In this document: positions 1 through 7,927 of the stretch, piece after piece
Layout: each line of letters starts with the position of its first letter
How positions within the stretch are numbered: the first letter of the stretch is position 1
Notes under the pieces: generated by a model
What the model saw: only the letters and a program-made list of their open reading frames with translations
The model's database searches: none
What the model was told of the DNA's origin: nothing
Assembly (NCBI RefSeq): GCF_020217465.1
Contig: NZ_CP084115.1
Location: 372,001 to 436,000 of the forward strand
Direction of reading: 5' to 3'
Source: Cobetia amphilecti
GTDB taxonomy: Bacteria; Pseudomonadota; Gammaproteobacteria; Pseudomonadales; Halomonadaceae
Length of the DNA stretch: 64,000 nucleotides
Program-made: the position numbers and the translations under genes

Positions 1-488
1 TTCGCAAGAATGCCCCTGAGCTTGACGCACGCTTGAACGACTTTGCCGCTCAAGGTGTGCCGACTGAACAGCTCGCAGGGCTGGTCATCGGTGGTATTAC
101 CGGGTTGGTGGTCCTGCTGGCCGCCACGGGCTGTCTGGCCCTGGCGCGCAGTTGGCAGTCCGGGCTCTACAATCCGGGTGGGTTTCGCAGCGAATTCCAT
201 GCCTTTCGGCTGAGTTTGCCCGAAATCCTGATACTGGCAGCCTGCGGGATCATTGGCGTATTGCTCAATGTACCTGCAGTGCTCCTGCTGATCTGGATAC
301 CGCTGCTGGTGGCGGGCATTGCCCTGGTACATGGTTACATCGGGTTAAAGGGGATGAGCGGGTTATGGCTCGTCGGCGTCTATTTCATGATGCTGACCAC
401 CTGGCCCACGATTCTGATTTTGCTGCTGTTGGCGCTTGTGGACGTCTTTGCGGATTTTCGCGCACGTCTCGCCGGCAGTCATCGATAA
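1..488 (+). CDS. DUF2232-like inner-membrane protein (3' part)
   Basis: The frame is open from the first complete codon (position 3), so the gene starts upstream of the window and only the C-terminal part, about 161 residues, is present. About five hydrophobic segments follow one another (for example around LVIGGITGLVVLLAATGCLAL and ILILAACGIIGVLLNV), ending with a short basic tail. The stop lies 12 bases before rplI. A multi-spanning DUF2232-type protein between rpsR and rplI is the usual arrangement in Halomonas and Pseudomonas relatives, and position and topology are the basis of the call. An internal TTG at 33 could be mistaken for a start but the frame continues upstream. Its function is unknown; co-transcription with rplI is likely. 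Confidence 0.7.
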   Translation, partial: RKNAPELDARLNDFAAQGVPTEQLAGLVIGGITGLVVLLAATGCLALARSWQSGLYNPGGFRSEFHAFRLSLPEILILAACGIIGVLLNVPAVLLLIWIPLLVAGIALVHGYIGLKGMSGLWLVGVYFMMLTTWPTILILLLLALVDVFADFRARLAGSHR

Positions 489-500
489 GAGGTTTACGAG

Positions 501-947
501 ATGCAAGTCATTCTGCTCGACAAGATTGGCAAGCTGGGCAACCTGGGTGACCAGGTTTCCGTCAAGGCTGGCTTCGGTCGCAACTACCTGCTGCCGTACG
601 GCCTGGCAGTTCCGGCCACTGCTGAAAACCAGGCAGCTTTCGAAGCTCAGCGCGCTGAGCTGGAAGCACAGGTTGCAGAGCGCAAGACCGAAGCTGAAGC
701 GCGTGCCGCTCAGCTGAACGAAATCGAACTGTCCCTGGTCGCCAAAGCTGGCGAAGAAGGCAAGCTGTTCGGTTCCATCGGTCCGCGTGATCTGGCCGAA
801 GCTATCGCCCAGTCTGGCATCGACATCGCCAAGAGCGAAGTCCGCATGCCGGAAGGCCCGCTGCGCAACACTGGCGAATACGACATCGTGCTGCAGCTGC
901 ACGCTGAAGTGACTGCCACTGTCCGTGTGGTCGTGGTCGGCGAGTAA
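501..947 (+). CDS. rplI: 50S ribosomal protein L9
   Basis: This encodes a 148-residue L9, close to the family's usual length of about 149. The N-terminal rRNA-binding domain has the signature glycines and aromatic residues ([20 protein letters not shown], then LLPYGLA), followed by the long connecting helix (about residues 41-75, Ala/Glu rich) and the C-terminal domain to the stop. L9 binds 23S rRNA at the base of the L1 stalk and supports reading-frame fidelity. AGAGGTTTACG upstream of the ATG contains a Shine-Dalgarno sequence. It is the last gene of the small ribosomal operon before a strong terminator at 1003-1040. Confidence 0.98.
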   Translation: MQVILLDKIGKLGNLGDQVSVKAGFGRNYLLPYGLAVPATAENQAAFEAQRAELEAQVAERKTEAEARAAQLNEIELSLVAKAGEEGKLFGSIGPRDLAEAIAQSGIDIAKSEVRMPEGPLRNTGEYDIVLQLHAEVTATVRVVVVGE

Positions 948-1002
948 TCGCTGATTTGCAGTGGCTGGCCGGTGATCCGGTGTAGCGACTGCTGCGGTAC
1001 CC

Positions 1003-1040
1003 AAGCCGCCTTTGCATCCTCGATGCGAAGGCGGTTTTTT
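1003..1040 (+). terminator. Rho-independent terminator after rplI
   Basis: A 13-bp stem (1006-1018 with 1022-1034, one G-T wobble) and a 3-base loop are followed directly by six T residues at 1035-1040. It separates the ribosomal operon from dnaB. Confidence 0.9.
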
Positions 1041-1233
1041 CATGGGCGCGATTTGTCGTCGGTGTGGCATTTGCCTGGTCGCCGGCGAGGCGATGACGCA
1101 CAAAATCCGGTAGAATGCCTGCCCCCGTCAGGAAGAGGTTTCGGCGTGGGCGCGGCGGTTGGCAGGCTTGCGTCAATGCGTGAAACTAGAAGCCCCCGTG
1201 GGCATGTCAGTCATCAGCAGGAGTCAGCCAGGC

Positions 1234-2622
1234 ATGAGCGAGATTCAGGATCAGGATCGCGAGACGGCAGCGCTCAAGGTGCCGCCCAATTCGCTGGAGG
1301 CCGAGCAGTCGGTGCTTGGCGGCTTGATGCTGGACAACAGCGCCTGGGATACCGTCTCCGAGCGGCTGGTGGCCGACGACTTCTATCGCTATGAGCATCG
1401 TCTCATCTACAACGCCATGTCTCAGCTGGTCGGCGGCAGTCGCCCGCTGGATGTGGTGACGCTGTCCGAGCTGCTGGAAAGTCGTGACCAGCTCGAGTCG
1501 GTCGGCGGGCTGGCGACCCTCGCTGAGCTTGCGCGCAACACGCCCTCGGCCAGCAACATCAAGGCCTATGCCGACATCGTTCGCGAGCGCGCCACGCTGC
1601 GCAAGCTCATCCAGGCGGCCAACCAGATCGCCGAGAGCTCCTTCAGCCCGCAGGGCCGTGATGCCGATGAGCTGGTCAACGAGGCCGAGCGCCTGGTGTT
1701 CCAGATCAGCGAGTCGCGGCCCAAGAGCGGTGGCCCCAAGGGCATGAGTCAGCTGCTGACCGGCGCGGTGGACCGCATCGATGAGCTGTTCAATCTCAAG
1801 GGCCAGATGACGGGCCTGTCGACCGGCTTCCGTGATCTCGATGACATGACCTCCGGCCTGCAGCCGTCGGATCTGGTGATCATTGCCGGCCGTCCCTCGA
1901 TGGGCAAGACCACCTTCGCCATGAACCTGGTCGAGCATGCCGTGGTCTCCGGCGACAAGCCGGTCGCCGTGTTCTCGATGGAGATGCCCGCCGAATCGCT
2001 GATGTTGCGCATGATCTCCTCGCTGGGCCGCATTGATCAGACCAAGGTGCGTACCGGCCAGCTGGAAGACGAGGACTGGCCGCGTCTGACCTCGGCGGTC
2101 AACCTGCTCAAGGACAAGCAGCTGTTCGTCGATGACACCGCGGCGCTGTCGCCCAACGAGATGCGCTCGCGCTGTCGACGCATGGCGCGTGAGCATGGCG
2201 GCATCGGCCTGATCATGATCGATTACCTTCAGCTGATGCAGGTGCCGGGTCTTTCCGAGAACCGTACCGCCGAGATCTCCGAGATCTCGCGCTCGCTGAA
2301 GGGCCTGGCCAAGGAATTCGCCTGCCCGGTCGTGGCGCTCTCGCAGCTGAACCGCTCGCTTGAGCAGCGCCCCAACAAGCGTCCGGTGATGTCGGATCTA
2401 CGTGAATCCGGCGCCATCGAGCAGGATGCCGATGTCATCGCCTTCGTCTACCGTGATGAGGTCTACAACAAGGACAATCCCGACAACAAGGGACTGGCCG
2501 AGCTGATCATCGGCAAGCAGCGTAACGGCCCCATCGGTACCGTTCACATGGCCTTCATCGGCAAGTACACCCGTTTCGAGGACCTGGCGCCCGACAGTTA
2601 TGGCCAGGCCTTCGCTGAATAA
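1234..2622 (+). CDS. dnaB: Replicative DNA helicase DnaB
   Basis: A 462-residue hexameric 5'-3' helicase that unwinds DNA at the replication fork. The N-terminal DnaB domain begins near VPPNSLEAEQSVLGGLML. The RecA-like C-terminal domain has Walker A GRPSMGKT near residue 220, Walker B LIMIDYLQLM near 327, and the DnaB motifs SQLNRSLEQR and DLRESGAIEQDAD. I chose the ATG at 1234 because AGGAG lies at 1219-1223 and the protein then begins MSEIQDQD, much like other family members; in-frame ATGs at 1159 and 1204 would add a non-conserved extension. It follows rplI as in many gammaproteobacteria but is separated by a terminator, so it probably has its own promoter. Confidence 0.97.
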   Translation: MSEIQDQDRETAALKVPPNSLEAEQSVLGGLMLDNSAWDTVSERLVADDFYRYEHRLIYNAMSQLVGGSRPLDVVTLSELLESRDQLESVGGLATLAELARNTPSASNIKAYADIVRERATLRKLIQAANQIAESSFSPQGRDADELVNEAERLVFQISESRPKSGGPKGMSQLLTGAVDRIDELFNLKGQMTGLSTGFRDLDDMTSGLQPSDLVIIAGRPSMGKTTFAMNLVEHAVVSGDKPVAVFSMEMPAESLMLRMISSLGRIDQTKVRTGQLEDEDWPRLTSAVNLLKDKQLFVDDTAALSPNEMRSRCRRMAREHGGIGLIMIDYLQLMQVPGLSENRTAEISEISRSLKGLAKEFACPVVALSQLNRSLEQRPNKRPVMSDLRESGAIEQDADVIAFVYRDEVYNKDNPDNKGLAELIIGKQRNGPIGTVHMAFIGKYTRFEDLAPDSYGQAFAE

Positions 2623-2708
2623 CGTGATGCGTACGCGCGTCAATCATGTACCCGGGCGGCGGCATCGCCGTTGCCTCGCAAGACCCGCACTGACGGGGAG
2701 GAGATAGC

Positions 2709-2996
2709 ATGGCAGGTGGATTTGGGCGCGGACGCGCACGTACCCCCAAGCTGCAGGGCCGCGGCACGCTGGAGAGCCTGGAGCGTGAAGGGCCCTTCAA
2801 GGAATGGCTGGGCATGCCGGACCTCTACCGCTTCACGCTGGTCGTGGAAGGTGAGAGCTACAGCTACCAGACCGAAGACAGTGAAGTGCCGGTGGTAGCC
2901 GGCGACATGGTCGTCTTCCGCTACAAGGAGACCAAGGCGGGCAAGTGGATCGACCGCAACTCCCTCGGCAAGGCCATCGACCCCAACTCGCTGTAA
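2709..2996 (+). CDS. Small hypothetical protein downstream of dnaB
   Basis: A 95-residue protein with a strong Shine-Dalgarno (GGGGAGGAGATAGC before the ATG). The first 20 residues are rich in Gly/Arg (GGFGRGRARTPKLQGRG), a pattern seen in nucleic-acid-binding tails. The rest alternates hydrophobic and charged residues (YRFTLVVEGESYSYQ, VPVVAGDMVVFRYKET), which suggests a small beta-barrel. I do not recognise the family; RNA or DNA binding is only an inference from the tail. It lies 86 bases after dnaB and is followed by a hairpin, so it may be read from the dnaB transcript or alone. Confidence 0.75.
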   Translation: MAGGFGRGRARTPKLQGRGTLESLEREGPFKEWLGMPDLYRFTLVVEGESYSYQTEDSEVPVVAGDMVVFRYKETKAGKWIDRNSLGKAIDPNSL

Positions 2997-3014
2997 GCGT
3001 CATTTGAGCGCTTG

Positions 3015-3058
3015 AGGATCACGCCATGCTGGCTGCCAGGCCGGCATGGCGTGATCCT
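3015..3058 (+). terminator. Long inverted repeat, probable terminator
   Basis: A perfect 15-bp inverted repeat (3015-3029 with 3044-3058) encloses a 14-base loop just after the small gene ending at 2996. The T-run after it is weak, so termination strength is uncertain. Confidence 0.6.
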
Positions 3059-3192
3059 GCTTTGATCGAGATAGTCGGTACATCGAGATAGTCGATCTGA
3101 CGTCTGGCATCCCCTCTGTCGGATGAGGCGCCTCATGCGCCGCGTGGCACCTTTGTCATCCCTCTGTCATATCAGCATGTTCAGATTCTGAC

Positions 3193-5079
3193 ATGCTCCC
3201 ATCCCCGTCCCTGCAAGCCGCTCATGGCCAGCCTGTCGTCGAATCCTGTCATGCACTGGAGGCGTTGCTGCGTCTGCGCCAGGTGAGCATGCATTTCCAG
3301 CCCATCGTGTCGTCCAACGGCCGTGAGGTCTTCGCCTATGAGGCGCTGGCGCGCGGGAGTGCCGCAGGGCCGCTGGCCTCACCGCTGACGATGTTCTCGG
3401 CGGCGCGCGAGCACGGCCGCCTGGTGGAGCTCGACAGCCTGTGTCGCGAGCGTGCGCTCGAGCAGTGGTCGACGCTGGGCCTGACGGAGCGGCTGTTCAT
3501 CAACGTGTCTCCCGATGTGCTGCTGGATGGCGCCCACTCGCCCGGCCTGACGCGACGCCTGCTGCGGCGCTTCGGCCTGCGTCCGCATCAGGTGGTGATC
3601 GAGCTGACCGAGCAGACGCCGGGGCTGGATTCGGCGCTGATGCGGGAAGCCGTCAGCCATTATCAATCGATGGGCTTCGCCATCGCGCTGGATGATCTCG
3701 GGGAGGGCTATGCCAGCCTCAAGCTGTGGTCGTCGGTGCAGCCGGACTTCGTCAAGATCGACCGTCATTTCATCAGTGGTATCCATGCCGACCCGCTCAA
3801 GCGGCGCTTCGTGCGCTCGATCATCGATATCGCCCACGGCAGTGGCAGTCAGGTGATCGCCGAGGGAATCGAGCATGAGGCGGAAATGGAATGCGTGCGC
3901 CAGCTGGGGGCCGACTACCTGCAAGGCTGGTTGTTCGCGCCAGCCGAGGCCGACCCGCTTGGCCAACGCGCTGCGCTCGACCGGCATCTGCGCCATCTGA
4001 GTCGTAGGCTGCAGCAGCGCCCACCGCCAGGCCGCAGTATCGGCAGCCTGGCGCGCGCCGTGACGCCGGTGCAGCAGGATGTCACCGTCAATGAGGTCGC
4101 CCAGCGGCTGCATGCCGAGCAGGAGGTGATGTCGCTGGCCGTGGTGGACGAGCAACAACGCCCGGTGGGCCTGATCATCCGCCATCGCCTGCTGGGGCTG
4201 CTGAGCCAGCGCTTCGGGCCGGAACTGCATGCGCGTCGTATGATCCATGAGGTCATGCAGAGCAGTCCGCTGCGCGTCGAGGCGGATGAGACGCTGGAGC
4301 GCGTCTCGGCCAAGGTGACCGGCCGCGAAGGCAGCGATCGCGATGAGGACTTCATCATCACGCGAGGCGGGCGCTATCAGGGGCTGGGGCGCACCCTGGA
4401 TCTGCTGCGCATCATCACGGAGCTGCAGGTGGCGAGCGCCGAGGAGGCCAACCCATTGACGCGCCTGCCGGGCAACGGGCCGATCGAGCGTCAGTTGCTC
4501 GACTGCGTGGCTGGCGCGGGCTTGGGCTTGGGCGAGGGCTTGGGCGAGGGCTTGCGAGAGGGCTTGCGAGAGAACAGCAGCGCGCGCAGTGCCGAGTGGG
4601 CCGCGATCTATCTGGATCTCGACAACTTCAAGCCCTTCAATGACCGCTTCGGCCACGCGCAGGGCGACCGCATGCTGCTGGCGCTGGCGACGGTATTGCG
4701 CGATGCGCTGCAGGAGGGCGACTTTCTCGGCCATGTCGGCGGCGATGATTTCGTGATGACGCTGTGCATGACCGAATATCACCGGGCACTGCGCCTGACA
4801 GCGCTCGAGCAACGTCTGGCTGGCCTGCAGTCGGCATTCCAGCATGCGGTCGCCAGCCTGTATCCGGCCGATGTGCTGGCAGCGGGAGGTTTTCAGGGCC
4901 ACGACCGCTTCGGCACCACGCGCTTCTTCCCGCTGACGCGATTGTCACTGGTTGCGCTGCATGGTCTTGCCGGGTGCGAGACGACCCGGATCGCCGCGCG
5001 CTGGAGCGAGCTCAAGAGCGAGGCCAAGGCGCGGGACTCCGGGCGTGTCATCGAGGCGTGTGCCTCACCAGTGCAGTGA
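3193..5079 (+). CDS. EAL-CBS-GGDEF cyclic-di-GMP protein
   Basis: A 628-residue cytoplasmic protein with no membrane segment. The EAL phosphodiesterase domain (about 30-255) keeps its metal and catalytic residues: YEALARG at residue 50, LFINVSP, VVIELTE, IALDDLGEGYASL, DFVKID, VIAEGIE and the Gln of YLQGWLF. Two CBS motifs follow (about 280-400), a usual site for adenine-nucleotide sensing. The C-terminal GGDEF domain (about 410-590) has the A-site HVGGDDF at about 514-520 instead of RxGGDEF, so cyclase activity is doubtful and the domain may be regulatory. A low-complexity Gly-Leu-Glu/Arg stretch at 4519-4572 separates CBS and GGDEF. The predicted net activity is c-di-GMP hydrolysis. It appears to be a single-gene unit. 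Confidence 0.93.
   Translation: MLPSPSLQAAHGQPVVESCHALEALLRLRQVSMHFQPIVSSNGREVFAYEALARGSAAGPLASPLTMFSAAREHGRLVELDSLCRERALEQWSTLGLTERLFINVSPDVLLDGAHSPGLTRRLLRRFGLRPHQVVIELTEQTPGLDSALMREAVSHYQSMGFAIALDDLGEGYASLKLWSSVQPDFVKIDRHFISGIHADPLKRRFVRSIIDIAHGSGSQVIAEGIEHEAEMECVRQLGADYLQGWLFAPAEADPLGQRAALDRHLRHLSRRLQQRPPPGRSIGSLARAVTPVQQDVTVNEVAQRLHAEQEVMSLAVVDEQQRPVGLIIRHRLLGLLSQRFGPELHARRMIHEVMQSSPLRVEADETLERVSAKVTGREGSDRDEDFIITRGGRYQGLGRTLDLLRIITELQVASAEEANPLTRLPGNGPIERQLLDCVAGAGLGLGEGLGEGLREGLRENSSARSAEWAAIYLDLDNFKPFNDRFGHAQGDRMLLALATVLRDALQEGDFLGHVGGDDFVMTLCMTEYHRALRLTALEQRLAGLQSAFQHAVASLYPADVLAAGGFQGHDRFGTTRFFPLTRLSLVALHGLAGCETTRIAARWSELKSEAKARDSGRVIEACASPVQ
4519..4572 (+). repeat. 12-bp tandem repeat inside the EAL-GGDEF gene
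   Basis: Four consecutive 12-base units occur, two of ggcttgggcgag and two of ggcttgcgagag, preceded by a half unit ggcttg. They encode repeated GLGE/GLRE in the linker before the GGDEF domain. Unit length is a multiple of three, so copy-number change would keep the frame. Confidence 0.95.
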
Positions 5080-5294
5080 TCTCTGCCTGCGAGTCACTCA
5101 ATCGTCATCCGCCTGCCCCATGACTGTCATCGCTGGCCATCAGTCTGGCGTGAAGCCTTGAAGTTCATCCTGAAGTGTCGGGCTGCTCGGATGCCTGAGT
5201 CGCCCAGCCCCTGTTTTCACGGGCTATCCTTGTACCACGTCGTCGTCTTACGGCCTTACCATGCGCAGTCCCCTGGATGCGCAGGAGTCTTTAC

Positions 5295-5651
5295 ATGTCC
5301 AGAACCGCCAGCATCTTCACGCCGTCCGCTATCTTTACCAGCAATCTGCAATCCTTGATGGCCGAATACCCTGCACTGGAGGCACGCGTGATCAGTCATG
5401 CCGCCAGCCGTTTCTATCAGGTCCAGCTGGTGCTGGAAGCCGCCGGCGAGGAAGAAGAGGAGCGCAGTGAGCTGCTGATGAAGCGCGGCAAGCCGATGCT
5501 GTTCCGCTCGCTGGAGGATGTCTACAGCGAGCTCAAGCGGGGCGGGATGTCACGGGCGTGGCTGGTCTCGCAGGTCGCCAATGACGAGATGATCGGCCGC
5601 CCGCCGCAGTACCACCAGCCCTTGAGCTCACGTATCCCGTTGAGCTTCTGA
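5295..5651 (+). CDS. Small DUF6482-like protein
   Basis: A 118-residue soluble protein. ATG 5295 is preceded by AGGAG at 5282-5286; an upstream in-frame ATG at 5277 lacks such a site. The middle has a variable strand (FYQVQLVLEAAGEEEEE), followed by GKPMLFRSLEDVYSELKRGG and a conserved-looking VSQVANDEMIGRP. The pattern of a short barrel followed by PxxFRSxxxxxxxLK resembles the DUF6482 proteins of Pseudomonas and Halomonas; I am moderately sure of that family. No catalytic motif is visible and the role is unknown. It is convergent with the DUF393-photolyase pair, 16 bases away. Confidence 0.75.
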   Translation: MSRTASIFTPSAIFTSNLQSLMAEYPALEARVISHAASRFYQVQLVLEAAGEEEEERSELLMKRGKPMLFRSLEDVYSELKRGGMSRAWLVSQVANDEMIGRPPQYHQPLSSRIPLSF

Positions 5652-5667
5652 GCCCGCGCCTCCTGGC

Positions 5668-6054
5668 TCAAGTGTGCTTTTGAGGCACCCAGCGGCCAAT
5701 GCGCTCGCGATGGCGGGCAAAGAAGCGGTAACTCAAGTCCATCAGCGGGCGCAGGCCCGGTAGCAGCGACAGGCGCACCAGGCGCCGATAGCCGAGTACC
5801 GAATAGAGTGCTCGGCTGGCATCCATGCCGACATACCACTCCCCGCGTGCGTCCTGCACATGCAGACGTCCCATCATCGTCTCGAAGCTCAAGCCCAGCG
5901 CCTGAGGCGAGAAATCTGATGCACGGATATCCACCGTTCTGACCCGCTCCCGCCCGGGATGCCTGGCCAGCCAGGCGACCTCGCGCTGGCACAGGGGGCA
6001 CTTGCCATCGTGGTAGAGCGTGACCGGTGCGCTGGCTTGCCAGATGCGACTCAT
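5668..6054 (-). CDS. DUF393 (DCC family) thiol-disulfide-like protein
   Basis: A 128-residue protein with the family signature at its start, TLYHDGKCPLCQREV, a CPLC thioredoxin-like Cys pair after the YDG-type motif, and the later DxS / FETMMGRLHV segment. DUF393 proteins are predicted thiol-disulfide oxidoreductases; the actual substrate is not known. Its ATG overlaps the stop of the upstream photolyase by four bases (ATGA at 6051-6054), so the two are translationally coupled. DUF393 genes often sit next to photolyase/cryptochrome genes, which suggests a role in the same light or oxidative response; that is an inference. Confidence 0.92.
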   Translation of the reverse strand: MSRIWQASAPVTLYHDGKCPLCQREVAWLARHPGRERVRTVDIRASDFSPQALGLSFETMMGRLHVQDARGEWYVGMDASRALYSVLGYRRLVRLSLLPGLRPLMDLSYRFFARHRERIGRWVPQKHT

Positions 6055-7733
6055 GAGGATTCCTTGTCGGTCGTGAGACTGGAGGGTGCGGCGTAGTAAC
6101 CGGCGCGATGGGCATCACTGCCATAGTCCGCGGCGCTGTCGAGGCGAGCCAGAAAGGCGTCGGCCTGTTGCAGCAGGGCTTCGCGCTTGTCGTCCTTCAT
6201 GCGTCGCCAGCTGCCGTAGACCAGTGACATGCGCGGATTGCGTGACAACGCCTCGCGATGGCGCTCGATGAAGTGCCAGTAGAGGCTATTGAACGGGCAG
6301 GCATGCGGGCCGGTGACCTTCTTCGGCGAGTACTGACACCTGGCGCAGTGATTGGACATGCGGTCGATGTACTTGCCCGAGGCACAGTAGGGCTTGGAGC
6401 CCATCAGGCCGCCATCGGCATGCAGCACCATGCCCAGCGTATTGGGCAGCTCGACCCATTCACAGGCGTCCACATAGACCGCCAGATACCAGTCGCATAG
6501 TGCCTCGGGCTTCACGCCGCACAGCAGCGCGAAGTTGCCCGTGACCATCAGGCGACGAATGTGGTGGGCGTAGGCATGCTCGCGGGTGCTGGCGATGGCC
6601 TGATCCAGACAGCGCATGCCGCTGTCCCCCGTCCAGAAGAATTCCGGCAGGTTGCGGCTGGCTTCCAGCCGGTTTTCGCGCTTGTAGCCGGGCATGCGTG
6701 TCCAGTAGATGCCGCGCACATATTCGCGCCAGCCGAGTATCTGACGAATGAACCCCTCCGCCGAATTGATCGGCACCTCGCCACGCCGCCAGGCGGTGTC
6801 CACGGCGCTGCAGACCTCCTGCGGGCTCAAGAGGCCGATATTGAGCGCGGCAGACAGGCGTGAATGGAACAGGAACGGGTCGCTGTCCTCGATGGCATCC
6901 TGATAGCGGCCGAAGTCCGCCAGGCAGTGATCGAGAAAATGCGCGAGGTCAGAGCGGGCCTGGGCGCGCGTGACAGCCCAGTTGAAGTTCTCGAGGCTGC
7001 CGAAGTGGCGCTCCTCGTCACTGGCCTGCTCCCCGAAGCGCGCCGCGACCAGCGTCAGCACCTCGCGGGTGGTCGCATCCGCGTGATGGGCATGCACCGG
7101 CGGCGGTGGGGCGTGGAAGTCGTCTGGAATCGGTTCGCGGTTGTCGTGGTCGTGGTTGAACTTGCCGCCGGCGGGTTCGCTGCCTTCCATCAGCAGGTCG
7201 GTGTCACGGCGTTGCTCGCGATAGAAGTACTCCATGCGCAGTTGCTTGCGGCCCTCGGCCCAGCCGGCGAAGGCTGCCGGCGTGGTGAAGAAGCGTGTGT
7301 CCTCGAGGACTTCCCAGCGCACGCTGCCGGCCTCGCGCCGCGCCAGAAAGTCGTCCAGCAGCCGCCACTCGCCGGGGCGGGTCACCAGCACGCCATCACA
7401 CTGATACAGGGCAGCCAGACGCTCTGCCTCGCCGGTCAGACGCTGGAGGTTGTCCGGATCCTCCAGTCGGCTTTCATGTACCTGCCAGCCACACTCCCTG
7501 AGTTCCTGGGCGTGATGGCGCATCGCGGCCAGCATCATCGCGATCTTGTGCGGGTGGTGCGGCACGTAGCGGCCTTCCTCCTCGACCTCGCAGAAGGCGA
7601 TCACGCTGTCGGCGGGTGCCTGCTTGAGGCTTGCCAGGTCATGGCTGAGCTGGTCGCCGAGGATCAGCACCAATGGCCGCGCGAAGTCATGACGCGTCGC
7701 CAGGCGCAGAGTAGCGGGAGTGGTATCGGGCAC
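6051..7733 (-). CDS. phrB: Iron-sulfur bacterial cryptochrome/(6-4) photolyase
   Basis: A 560-residue member of the FeS-BCP class, about 510 residues or more in relatives. The N-terminal antenna domain starts near LVLILGDQLSHDLASL (family start) and the C-terminal FAD domain includes GWREYVRGIYW. Four Cys fit the [4Fe-4S] ligands of this class: one in LLCGVKPEA, then CARC followed after 12 residues by HAC (pattern C-x2-C-x12-C). Known members repair (6-4) photoproducts in DNA using light, FAD and a ribolumazine cofactor. The start is a GTG with GGAG about eight bases upstream. It is divergent from hemH across 194 bases and is followed by a coupled DUF393 gene. Confidence 0.95.
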   Translation of the reverse strand: MPDTTPATLRLATRHDFARPLVLILGDQLSHDLASLKQAPADSVIAFCEVEEEGRYVPHHPHKIAMMLAAMRHHAQELRECGWQVHESRLEDPDNLQRLTGEAERLAALYQCDGVLVTRPGEWRLLDDFLARREAGSVRWEVLEDTRFFTTPAAFAGWAEGRKQLRMEYFYREQRRDTDLLMEGSEPAGGKFNHDHDNREPIPDDFHAPPPPVHAHHADATTREVLTLVAARFGEQASDEERHFGSLENFNWAVTRAQARSDLAHFLDHCLADFGRYQDAIEDSDPFLFHSRLSAALNIGLLSPQEVCSAVDTAWRRGEVPINSAEGFIRQILGWREYVRGIYWTRMPGYKRENRLEASRNLPEFFWTGDSGMRCLDQAIASTREHAYAHHIRRLMVTGNFALLCGVKPEALCDWYLAVYVDACEWVELPNTLGMVLHADGGLMGSKPYCASGKYIDRMSNHCARCQYSPKKVTGPHACPFNSLYWHFIERHREALSRNPRMSLVYGSWRRMKDDKREALLQQADAFLARLDSAADYGSDAHRAGYYAAPSSLTTDKESS

Positions 7734-7740
7734 GAGGACT

Positions 7741-7800
7741 CCGGAGGGGTTGTGACAATAATTGTCTTAAAGCTATACAAATCGTGATGATAGTATAACT
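7741..7800. promoter_or_regulatory. Divergent phrB/hemH promoter region
   Basis: This AT-rich 60-base stretch lies between the photolyase (minus) and hemH (plus). It holds a 13-base palindrome GACAATAATTGTC (7755-7767), and on the plus strand TTGTGA at 7750-7755, 18 bases, then TATACA at 7774-7779, which fits a sigma70 promoter toward hemH. The string TATACAAAT (7774-7782) resembles TGTACAAAT at 15651-15659 before the second photolyase gene. Both contain the nTnTACA core recognised by CarH/LitR-type MerR light regulators. Binding by such a regulator is an inference; none is encoded in this window. Confidence 0.5.
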
Positions 7801-7832
7801 TCATCCCTCACGCACAGGGCGAGCTGGTAATA

Positions 7833-7892
7833 TGACTGCGCTGTCGTGAAGTTGGCTGCGCTGCGGTGAAAGTGGCTGCGCTGCCGCTTCAC
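7833..7892 (+). repeat. Three 20-bp tandem repeats in the hemH leader
   Basis: Imperfect units begin at 7833, 7853 and 7873, sharing TGnCTGCGCTG and, in the first two, GTGAA. The period is exactly 20 bases. The last unit diverges at its 3' end, which is partly complementary to the middle unit and could form a hairpin just before the hemH ribosome binding site. Confidence 0.85.
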
Positions 7893-7927
7893 CTCTCTTC
7901 TTGCCCCTAGTCAGGAGTCCATCATCC

